DNA of 15,164 bases from NCBI GenBank assembly GCA_045644025.1, contig JAZRGE010000048.1, positions 1 to 15,164 of the forward strand. Direction: 5' to 3'. Below are positions 6,276 through 12,581 of this stretch, piece after piece. The first letter of the stretch is position 1. Each line of letters begins with the position of its first letter. The stretch comes from JAZRGE01 sp045644025. GTDB taxonomy: Bacteria; Bacillota; Clostridia; Oscillospirales; Acutalibacteraceae. A program made the position numbers and the translations under genes. The notes beneath the pieces are model-generated. The model did not search any database. It was not told where the DNA came from and saw only the letters and a program-made list of their open reading frames with translations.

Positions 6276-6989
6276 TTATTTTATGGGACTTTTTGCAATT
6301 TTACCGCCTGCTCTGGGATATTTTGGCGATAATTGCGATATTTTTCTTAAGATCACCGTGCCGCGCTCGTCTCCGTTTGGCAAAGTGTCTTCTATAAAGG
6401 CTTCTTTTTTAGCGCCGAGAATCTGAATGGCTTTTTCGGCTTCTATCAGCTCTTCGGCCGCCTTCTTGCCCTTCATTGCCACAAAGCAACCGCCCACTTT
6501 CACATAAGGCAGGCAATATTCGCAAAGGGTGTTGAGCTGAGCCACAGCTCTGGCAAAGGCAAAATCAAAGCTTTCTCGCAGTTCTCCCCTTGCGGCCTCT
6601 TCGGCACGTGCGTGAATTATATTGGCGCTGAGCCCCAATTCATCCAGCACCTCCTGCAGAAAAACAAGGCGCTTGTTTAGGCTATCCAGCAGGGTGAGTT
6701 CTATATCGGGGCGGGCAATTTTCAGCACCATTCCGGGAAATCCTGCTCCCGTGCCCACGTCTATCACCTTTGCGCCCATCGGGATATCTATTTGCTTCAG
6801 CGGAATAAGGCTATCGTAGAAGTGCTTAAGAGCAACTTCTTCGGGCTGAGTGATGGCTGTGAGGTTCATCACCTTGTTTTTTTCAATAAGCATTTCAGCG
6901 TATTTTTCCAGCCTATCTCCTGCGGCGGCATCAAGCACAATGCCATCCTTTTGGCAGAGATCCAGCACAATATCGGCTATAACGCCCAT
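6276..6989 (-). CDS. rsmG: 16S rRNA (guanine527-N7)-methyltransferase RsmG
   Basis: SAM-dependent enzyme that makes m7G527 in 16S rRNA (formerly GidB). The 237-residue length is normal. The N-terminal helices end in KVMNLTAI (39-46) and KHFYDSL (55-61), both typical of the family. The SAM-binding loop is VIDVGTGAGFPG at 75-86, followed by LLDSLNKRLVFLQEV (100-114). FARAVAQL at 145-152 and KYPRAGGKIAKSPI at the C terminus complete the match. The start ATG at 6989 overlaps the mnmG stop by one base (TAATG), which suggests translational coupling; GGAAAGG lies upstream inside mnmG. A terminator follows the gene. Confidence 0.97.
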   Translation of the reverse strand: MGVIADIVLDLCQKDGIVLDAAAGDRLEKYAEMLIEKNKVMNLTAITQPEEVALKHFYDSLIPLKQIDIPMGAKVIDVGTGAGFPGMVLKIARPDIELTLLDSLNKRLVFLQEVLDELGLSANIIHARAEEAARGELRESFDFAFARAVAQLNTLCEYCLPYVKVGGCFVAMKGKKAAEELIEAEKAIQILGAKKEAFIEDTLPNGDERGTVILRKISQLSPKYPRAGGKIAKSPIK

Positions 6990-8869
6990 TATTCCACATC
7001 CTTTCCACGGCCCAATCGGATTATGAGCACCGAAATATCGGCAGGAGTTACTCCCGATATACCCGATGCCTGCCCGATATTTAAGGGGTGTATCTTCTGC
7101 AGCTTTTCCTGAGCTTCCAGGCGCAGACCGTCTATTTTAGAATAATCCAGATCCTTGGGCAGGGCCATTTTCTCCAATCGGTGCAGTTCTTTCACCTGCG
7201 CCAGCTGCTTTTGAATGTAGCCCTCGTATTTTATTTCCGTTTCCACTTTTTCGGCCACAAGACTTGGCAGTTCGGGTCGGTTTTTATCGAAGGGTGCAAG
7301 AGAAGCGTAGTCTATTTGGGGCCTGCGAAGCAGATCTGCCAATCTCACACCGCCCGAAACGGGAGATGTTTCACGTGAAACAAGAAATTCGTTCAACTCA
7401 TCGCTTGCAGGGATGCCCTGCTCCTTAAGGCGCTGTATTTCGGCCTCTTTTAGCTCTGTGCGAAGCAAAAAAGCATTCCAATCAGCGTCCGATATAAGAC
7501 CGTTTTCGCGGCCGAGAGCCATAAGTCTTTCGTCGGCATTCTCTTGGCGCAGAAGCAGGCGGTATTCGCTGCGGGATGTCATCATTCTATAAGGATCCAT
7601 GCAACCTTTGGTCACCAGATCGTCGATAAGAGTGCCGATATAGGAGCCGGAGCGGGGCAAGACCATAGGTTCCAGACCCTTGATCTTCCTTGCAGCGTTG
7701 ATTCCTGCCACCAGGCCCTGCGCGGCGGCTTCTTCGTAGCCCGAAGAGCCGTTGAACTGGCCTGCTCCATAGAGCCCCGGGAAATCCTTAAACTCTAAGG
7801 AAGGATAAAGTGCCAACGGATCTACGCAATCGTATTCTATGGCATAGGCGTTGCGCATGATCTCGGCTTTCTCAAAGCCCTCGATAGTGCGGTAAAAGGC
7901 GATCTGCACGTCTTCGGGAAGCGAAGAAGACATTCCTTGAATATACATTTCGTCGGTATTAAGGCCGCAGGGCTCAATAAACATCTGATGCCGCGGCTTT
8001 TCGGAAAAGCGCACCACCTTATCCTCGATGCTGGGGCAATATCTGGGGCCAACGCCTTCGATTACTCCTGCAAAAAGAGGAGATCTATCCAGATTTTGGC
8101 GGATCACGTTGTGGGTGGCATCGTTGGTATATGCAATGTGGCAAACCGAACGATTGCAAAGGGGCTTATTTGTGGAATAGCTGAAGGGCACGATGGGATC
8201 ATCGCCTTCCTGCAGCTCGAATTTAGAAAAATCAAGGCTCTGGCGGCGGATTCTGGCAGGGGTGCCTGTTTTGAACCGGCGCAGAGGCAATCCAAGATTT
8301 ATTAGGCTCTCGGTGAGCTCGGTGGCGGCAAACATTCCGTCGGGTCCGCCGGGGTAGTTCACTTCGCCCACGTATATTCTTCCGCCGAGATAGGTGCCGG
8401 TGGCCACGATCACAGCCTTGGCCGAAAAAGCTGCCGAAAGACGGGTGATTATCTGCCAGGGGTAATCCCCTTCGTTTGGTATTATGTCAACCACTTCGGC
8501 CTGCTTGATATCCAGATTTTCCTGAGCCTCAATGGTCTGCTTCATAAGATCGGAATAAGCACGGCGATCTATCTGAGCGCGCAGGGAGTGCACGGCGGGG
8601 CCTTTTCCCCTATTGAGCATTCTGCTTTGCAGCAGCGTGGCATCAGCTGCGCGGCCCATCTCGCCGCCAAGCGCATCTATTTCTCGCACAAGGTGCCCCT
8701 TGGCTGTGCCGCCGATGCAAGGATTGCAGGGCATATTGCCCACAGAATCCAGATTGATGGCAAATATCACCGTGCGGCAGCCCATTCTGGCTGCGGCCAA
8801 AGCGGCCTCTATGCCTGCGTGGCCTGCGCCGATCACGGCAACGTCGTAATTACCTGCAAAATAAGCCAA
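6989..8869 (-). CDS. mnmG: tRNA uridine 5-carboxymethylaminomethyl modification enzyme MnmG (GidA)
   Basis: FAD-dependent subunit of the MnmE-MnmG complex that builds the cmnm5 group on wobble U34 of certain tRNAs. The 626-residue length is typical. The dinucleotide-binding motif VIGAGHAGIEAALAAARMG is at 12-30, followed by conserved blocks NMPCNPCIGGTAKGHLVREIDALGG, GVGPRYCPSIEDKVVRF, QMFIEPCG and FPGLYGAGQFNGSSGYEEAAAQG. The start codon is TTG, fixed by a perfect AAGGAGGTG seven bases upstream and by the usual N-terminal length. A promoter lies upstream. mnmE, its usual partner and neighbour, is not next to it: the upstream gene is a divergent ABC transporter. A parS site lies within the coding sequence at 7367-7382. 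Confidence 0.98.
   Translation of the reverse strand: MAYFAGNYDVAVIGAGHAGIEAALAAARMGCRTVIFAINLDSVGNMPCNPCIGGTAKGHLVREIDALGGEMGRAADATLLQSRMLNRGKGPAVHSLRAQIDRRAYSDLMKQTIEAQENLDIKQAEVVDIIPNEGDYPWQIITRLSAAFSAKAVIVATGTYLGGRIYVGEVNYPGGPDGMFAATELTESLINLGLPLRRFKTGTPARIRRQSLDFSKFELQEGDDPIVPFSYSTNKPLCNRSVCHIAYTNDATHNVIRQNLDRSPLFAGVIEGVGPRYCPSIEDKVVRFSEKPRHQMFIEPCGLNTDEMYIQGMSSSLPEDVQIAFYRTIEGFEKAEIMRNAYAIEYDCVDPLALYPSLEFKDFPGLYGAGQFNGSSGYEEAAAQGLVAGINAARKIKGLEPMVLPRSGSYIGTLIDDLVTKGCMDPYRMMTSRSEYRLLLRQENADERLMALGRENGLISDADWNAFLLRTELKEAEIQRLKEQGIPASDELNEFLVSRETSPVSGGVRLADLLRRPQIDYASLAPFDKNRPELPSLVAEKVETEIKYEGYIQKQLAQVKELHRLEKMALPKDLDYSKIDGLRLEAQEKLQKIHPLNIGQASGISGVTPADISVLIIRLGRGKDVE
7367..7382. promoter_or_regulatory. 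parS site inside mnmG
   Basis: TGTTTCACGTGAAACA, identical over all 16 bases to the copy upstream of parA. In the mnmG frame it encodes part of LVSRET (codons GTT TCA CGT GAA ACA). A perfect 16-bp match to parS in a gene next to the partition locus is very unlikely by chance, so this should be a second ParB loading site about 3.9 kb from the first. Confidence 0.95.
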
Positions 8870-8874
8870 GATAA

Positions 8875-8883
8875 CACCTCCTT
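8875..8883 (-). promoter_or_regulatory. Perfect Shine-Dalgarno that fixes the TTG start of mnmG
   Basis: AAGGAGGTG on the minus strand, complementary to the 16S rRNA 3' end, with the GGAGG core seven bases from the TTG at 8869-8867. A strong SD is in keeping with the weak start codon. Confidence 0.85.
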
Positions 8884-8909
8884 CGATAAATTTTGCCTAA
8901 ATCACTACA

Positions 8910-8938
8910 ATTATATAGCACCAACCGCCAACTCGCAA
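8910..8938 (-). promoter_or_regulatory. Sigma-A-type promoter of mnmG-rsmG
   Basis: On the minus strand TTGCGA (8938-8933), a 17-base spacer and a perfect TATAAT (8915-8910). The leader to the TTG start would be about 35 bases. It is divergent from the ABC transporter promoter, with about 40 bp between the two -35 boxes. Confidence 0.75.
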
Positions 8939-8975
8939 GAAAAAATATTCCCTATATTCATATTTTATCTATATT

Positions 8976-9003
8976 TTGCCAAAGTTTTGTGCTAACATAT
9001 AAG
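8976..9003 (+). promoter_or_regulatory. Sigma-A-type promoter of the ABC transporter gene
   Basis: TTGCCA (8976-8981), a 16-base spacer and TATAAG (8998-9003); each hexamer differs from consensus at one base. Transcription would start near 9010, and AAAGGA eight bases before the ATG at 9030 is the ribosome binding site. Confidence 0.65.
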
Positions 9004-9029
9004 CAGAAAAAGAAGAAAGGATAACATAG

Positions 9030-12000
9030 ATGCTTAAATTATCCAATATTTCTAAGATTTATAAAACAGGCGAGCTCACCCAGCAGGCGCTGGACGGAGT
9101 CTCGGTTGAGTTCCGCAAGAGCGAGTTTGTGGCCATTCTCGGCCCTTCGGGTTGCGGTAAGACTACCCTGCTCAACATTGTGGGCGGTCTGGACCAATAC
9201 ACCAGCGGCGATCTTATTATCAACGGTGTTTCCACCAAGAATTATAAGGATAGGGATTGGGATGCTTATCGAAATCATTCGGTGGGCTTTGTTTTCCAAA
9301 GCTATAATCTTATCCCTCATCAAACAGTGCTGCAAAACGTGGAGCTGGCACTCTCTCTTTCGGGTGTTGGCAAGGCAGAGCGCAGGAAAAGAGCCAAAGA
9401 GGCCTTGGCCGAAGTGGGTCTTGCCGATCAGCTTCATAAAAAGCCCAGTCAGATGTCGGGCGGCCAGATGCAGCGAGTGGCTATTGCGCGCGCTATTGTA
9501 AACGATCCCGATATCATTTTGGCCGATGAGCCCACGGGCGCGCTGGATAGCGAGACCAGCCTGCAGGTGATGGAAATACTCAAGAAGCTTTCGGAGAAGC
9601 GCCTTGTTGTTATGGTAACTCACAACCCCGAGCTGGCCGAAAAATACGCCACAAGAATAGTGAATATCCTGGACGGCCGCATCACCGCCGATTCCAATCC
9701 CCTTTCCCCCGGCGAAGAGGCTATTGAGGAATCGGTGGCCATAGCCAAAAAGGTGCAGCGCAAGGAGAAACGCAAGGCTAAAAAGCCTTCTATGAAGTTT
9801 ACCACCGCCTTTGGCCTTTCCCTTAAGAATCTTTTCACCAAAAAAGGGCGCACCACCCTCACAGCCTTTGCAGGAAGTATCGGTATTATCGGTATTGCCC
9901 TTATCTATGCGGTGTCCAATGGTATGACAACCTATATAAACACCGTGCAGGAAGAGACTCTTTCTTCCTATCCGCTCACACTTGAAGCCCAGCATATGGA
10001 TCTGGGAAGCATGATGCAGGTGTTTATGGAATCAGCTTCGGCTTCGGGCGATCACGATAAGGATGCTGTTTATCAAAAAGGCGCTCTTTATGATCTTGTG
10101 AACGCTCTCAACAAGATGGAGACTAAGGAAAACGATCTGAAAACCTTCAAAAAGTGGATCGAGCAGCAGTGGGAGAAGGATACTGGCAAGGACGGCCTGC
10201 ACGATGCCATCAACGGTATTCAATATACCTATAACACCGATCTGTTGGTCTATACTCTCAACACCGACGGTACCGTGATCCGCTCCGATACACAGGAGCT
10301 TATGAGTGATATGTTGCTTAAGTTCTTCGGCGCTGTGATGGGCACAGACCGCGAAGAAACCGAGAGCAATTTCGCCGGCAATATGTCGATGATGAGCATG
10401 ATGCCCACCACAGGCGGAATGAACCTTTGGCAGGAGATTTTGCCCGGCCGAAACGGCGAGATCATCAATCCCGTGGTGCAGAAGCAATACGATCTGATAG
10501 ATGGCGGCCGCTGGCCCGCTGCCTACAACGAGATTGTGCTTGTTGTGGATGAAAATAATGAAATAGACGATATGACTCTCTACGCTTTGGGCCTTAAATC
10601 CGAAGAAGAGATGGATGCTATAATCGATGCCGCCGTGAACGGCACCGAGCTCACCGCCGAAACAAAGAAATGGACCTACGACGAGATAAAGGCCCTCACA
10701 TATAAGGTGGTTTTGGGCAGCCAATGCTATGTTTACGATGCCAAAACAGGGCTCTACAACGATATCCGCGAGACCCAGGCGGGCCTTAAATATCTCTACG
10801 ACAACGGCGTTGACCTTAAGGTGGTTGGTATTGTGCGCCCCAAGGAGGATGCCGTGGCATCTATGCTCACCGGCTCTATCGCCTATTCTAATCTGCTCAC
10901 CGAATATATTATAGAAGAAGCTTCTAAATCCGATGTGGTGGCAGCCCAGAAGGATAGCCCCACCATCGATATCTTCAACGGCCTGCCCTTTGATGAATCC
11001 ACGGGCAATATATCGGCCGAAGAGAAGCTGGGATATTTCAAGAATTACGTTGCCGAGCTTAGCGCGGAGCAAAAAATAGCCACCTACATCAAAATGAAGA
11101 GCATACCCGCCGCGGCGGAAGTGGAAGCCTACGTGGCAGGCGTGATGCAGACTATGGATCGCGCCAAAATAGAGGCAATGCTCACGGGCGTGCTCACCGC
11201 TCAGTTGGGAATGAGCCAGGAAGAAGTGGCCGATTACCTTGCAAATATGAGCGATGAGGATTTGAACGGCATTTTTGAGCAATCCATTGCCGCTCAATAC
11301 ACCGAAATGTATGCCAAAAAGACGGCCGAAACCTTGGCTAAGGTGCCTGCCGCTCAGCTTATGGCTATGATGGAAGCCGAAATGGCCGCTCTCAGCGCCG
11401 ATCAGGCCGATATCTACTACGATAACGTGCTGGAATTCTCCAAATCCTCCCTTAAGGCCAATCTTGCCGAGCTGGGCTGTGTGGATCTGGAATCTCCCGC
11501 TACCATCAACCTTTATGCCACCAGCTTTGAGCAAAAAGACATTATCAAGGCCGCTATAGACAGCTACAACAAAACGGTGGACGACGTGGAGCGCATTGCC
11601 TACACCGATATCGTGGGAATAATGATGTCTTCTATCACCACCATTATCAACGCTATCACCTACGTGCTTATCGCGTTTGTGGCGGTATCGTTGGTTGTGA
11701 GCTCTATCATGATCGGCGTTATCACCCTTATCTCGGTGCAGGAGCGCACCAAGGAGATAGGCATACTTCGTGCGATCGGTGCCTCCAAGCGCAACGTTTC
11801 CAGTATGTTCAATGCCGAAACAGTGATTATCGGCCTTGCATCGGGACTTTTGGGCGTGGGTGTGACATATCTTCTTTGCATACCCATCAACATCATCCTT
11901 CATGCACTCACGGGCATTGGTAATCTTTCGGCCATCCTTCCCCTGCCTGTGGCTGCTCTGCTTGTGGGTATCAGCGTGTTGCTCACCCTTTTCTCGGGTA

Positions 12001-12059
12001 TCATTCCCTCTCGTTCGGCCGCTAAGAAGGATCCCGTTGTTGCCCTGCGAACAGAATAA
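9030..12059 (+). CDS. Fused ABC transporter ATPase and FtsX-like permease with large extracytoplasmic domain
   Basis: A MacB-type single-chain ABC protein of 1009 residues, acting in the cytoplasmic membrane. The N-terminal ATPase (1-220) has Walker A GPSGCGKTT at 38-46, Q-loop Gln90, signature MSGGQ at 142-146, Walker B IILADEP at 162-168 and the H-loop His198. A basic linker (240-255) leads to one membrane helix at about 276-298. An extracytoplasmic region of about 570 residues follows, then three helices near 874-902, 930-953 and 968-991 with the FtsX/MacB signature SVQERTKEIGILRAIGASKRNV. Members of this class usually work by mechanotransmission (export of peptides or lipids, antibiotic sensing or hydrolase control) rather than classic import. 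The outer domain contains a Met-rich patch (NMSMMSMMPTTGGMN) and a helical Ala/Glu-rich section. No two-component system sits beside it, and the substrate is unknown. Confidence 0.93.
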   Translation: MLKLSNISKIYKTGELTQQALDGVSVEFRKSEFVAILGPSGCGKTTLLNIVGGLDQYTSGDLIINGVSTKNYKDRDWDAYRNHSVGFVFQSYNLIPHQTVLQNVELALSLSGVGKAERRKRAKEALAEVGLADQLHKKPSQMSGGQMQRVAIARAIVNDPDIILADEPTGALDSETSLQVMEILKKLSEKRLVVMVTHNPELAEKYATRIVNILDGRITADSNPLSPGEEAIEESVAIAKKVQRKEKRKAKKPSMKFTTAFGLSLKNLFTKKGRTTLTAFAGSIGIIGIALIYAVSNGMTTYINTVQEETLSSYPLTLEAQHMDLGSMMQVFMESASASGDHDKDAVYQKGALYDLVNALNKMETKENDLKTFKKWIEQQWEKDTGKDGLHDAINGIQYTYNTDLLVYTLNTDGTVIRSDTQELMSDMLLKFFGAVMGTDREETESNFAGNMSMMSMMPTTGGMNLWQEILPGRNGEIINPVVQKQYDLIDGGRWPAAYNEIVLVVDENNEIDDMTLYALGLKSEEEMDAIIDAAVNGTELTAETKKWTYDEIKALTYKVVLGSQCYVYDAKTGLYNDIRETQAGLKYLYDNGVDLKVVGIVRPKEDAVASMLTGSIAYSNLLTEYIIEEASKSDVVAAQKDSPTIDIFNGLPFDESTGNISAEEKLGYFKNYVAELSAEQKIATYIKMKSIPAAAEVEAYVAGVMQTMDRAKIEAMLTGVLTAQLGMSQEEVADYLANMSDEDLNGIFEQSIAAQYTEMYAKKTAETLAKVPAAQLMAMMEAEMAALSADQADIYYDNVLEFSKSSLKANLAELGCVDLESPATINLYATSFEQKDIIKAAIDSYNKTVDDVERIAYTDIVGIMMSSITTIINAITYVLIAFVAVSLVVSSIMIGVITLISVQERTKEIGILRAIGASKRNVSSMFNAETVIIGLASGLLGVGVTYLLCIPINIILHALTGIGNLSAILPLPVAALLVGISVLLTLFSGIIPSRSAAKKDPVVALRTE

Positions 12060-12075
12060 AATTGATATGTGCTTT

Positions 12076-12117
12076 AAGCCGCCCCGCCCATTTCCGCGGG
12101 GCGGCTTCTTATGTTTT
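12076..12117 (+). terminator. Terminator-like hairpin after the ABC transporter gene
   Basis: AAGCCGCCCCGC (12076-12087) pairs perfectly with GCGGGGCGGCTT (12096-12107) around CCATTTCC. The 12-bp GC-rich stem is followed by CTTATGTTTT, a weak T-tract. It begins 16 bp after the stop codon. It is also the first of three hairpins with the same loop. Confidence 0.7.
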
Positions 12118-12169
12118 GGCGGCGCCCATTTCCGCGCCGCGTTGCGCCTCGCCCATTTCCGCTCGGCGC
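12085..12169 (+). repeat. Three copies of a 13-base repeat, each the tip of a GC-rich hairpin
   Basis: CGCCCATTTCCGC occurs exactly at 12085-12097, 12123-12135 and 12150-12162. Each copy is the apex of an inverted repeat whose outer arms differ: the first has a 12-bp stem (12076-12107), the second GCGGCGC/GCGCCGC (12119-12125 with 12134-12140), the third GCGCCTCGC/GCTCGGCGC (12144-12152 with 12161-12169, with a 2x2 internal mismatch). The loop CCATTTCC is constant while the arms vary but stay complementary. This resembles a small REP-like or structured RNA array; I do not recognise a named family. Confidence 0.8.
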
Positions 12170-12243
12170 CCACGGGCGGCAAGATTTTCAACGTGCGTTG
12201 TAGGGAATATTCTCCGAGCAGTCCGCCGGCATAGGCACTTCGA

Positions 12244-12344
12244 TGCAAAAAAAGCAAAAAATCGGTAATTTGCCTACCTTATTATATATAGCAAACTTTT
12301 TGTGCAGGGATTCAGAAAAAATTTTTTAATGCTTTTTTGGTGCA
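12244..12344. repeat. AT-rich imperfect inverted repeat
   Basis: A left arm at 12244-12262 (TGC, seven A, GC, six A, T) is matched by a right arm at 12321-12344 (ATTTTTT, then GCTTTTTT, then GCA) with two three-base bulges in the right arm. The arms are separated by 58 bp that include AT-rich CTTATTATATATAG. Because the arms are mostly A- and T-runs, chance is a real possibility. It could be a curved or easily melted segment. Confidence 0.35.
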
Positions 12345-12448
12345 AAACCCCACATGTTGTGGTGGCGCGGCGGCAATTTGCGCATAGGTGGAAAAGAGAG
12401 AAAAAAGGCAAAAAATGGGTAAAGATTTCGCTAAAAAAGGGTTGCTTT

Positions 12449-12477
12449 TTGGGGCGACTTATGATAACATTTATAAT
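12449..12477 (+). promoter_or_regulatory. Probable promoter of the secreted-protein gene
   Basis: A perfect TATAAT at 12472-12477 with TTGGGG at 12449-12454 and a 17-base spacer. The -35 matches only three consensus bases, so an activator or another sigma factor may be involved. Transcription would begin near 12484, giving a leader of about 98 bases. Confidence 0.5.
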
Positions 12478-12492
12478 GTATTAGTGGAAATC

Positions 12493-12547
12493 GGCTTAGT
12501 GCCCCCTTTTGTCGGGTCTTGCTTAGCCCGCCAAAAGCCGCTGAGCC
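12493..12547 (+). promoter_or_regulatory. Nested hairpin in the 5' leader of the secreted-protein gene
   Basis: GGCTTAG (12493-12499) pairs with CTGAGCC (12541-12547) with one G-U. Inside it CTTTTG (12506-12511) pairs with CAAAAG (12532-12537), and inside that CGGG (12513-12516) pairs with CCCG (12527-12530). The three stems are coaxially nested around a 10-base loop. There is no T-tract after it, so it is not a simple terminator, and the SD (GAGGAGG) follows 20 bases later. It does not match a riboswitch class I know. It could be a protein-binding or mRNA-stabilising leader. Confidence 0.5.
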
Positions 12548-12581
12548 CAAATTCTTAGATTTTCACGAGGAGGAAATTTTT

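Larger units (their letters stand above)
12060..12581. other. 522-bp intergenic region with hairpins, inverted repeat, promoter and leader
   Basis: I see no gene here on either strand. From left to right it holds the ABC gene terminator and two further GC-rich hairpins with the same loop (12076-12169), an unremarkable stretch (12170-12243), an AT-rich imperfect inverted repeat (12244-12344), a purine-rich stretch without clear signals (about 12380-12440), a probable promoter (12449-12477), and a structured leader before the secreted-protein gene. It changes sharply from GC-rich to AT-rich near 12240. Confidence 0.7.

Noticed and set aside
7772..7785. Half match to the B. subtilis Noc-binding sequence (CCCGGGAAAT) in mnmG, and a similar TTCCGGGAA near 6731 in rsmG
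   Set aside because: Only one half-site fits in the first, and the second is a base short. Both encode conserved FPG protein motifs that explain the sequence.
10032..12257. A 741-codon open frame on the minus strand opposite the ABC transporter gene
   Set aside because: Same register effect of codon bias. The plus-strand frame has full Walker, signature and FtsX motifs, and the minus-strand product is a His/Gly-rich composition typical of shadows.
12302..12484. Short plus-strand frame in the intergenic region
   Set aside because: No SD, low-complexity basic product, and it runs through the promoter of the next gene.
12060..12581. Possible replication origin in the AT-rich intergenic region
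   Set aside because: The neighbourhood is typically near oriC, but I found no TTATCCACA-type DnaA boxes here and no dnaA or dnaN beside it.
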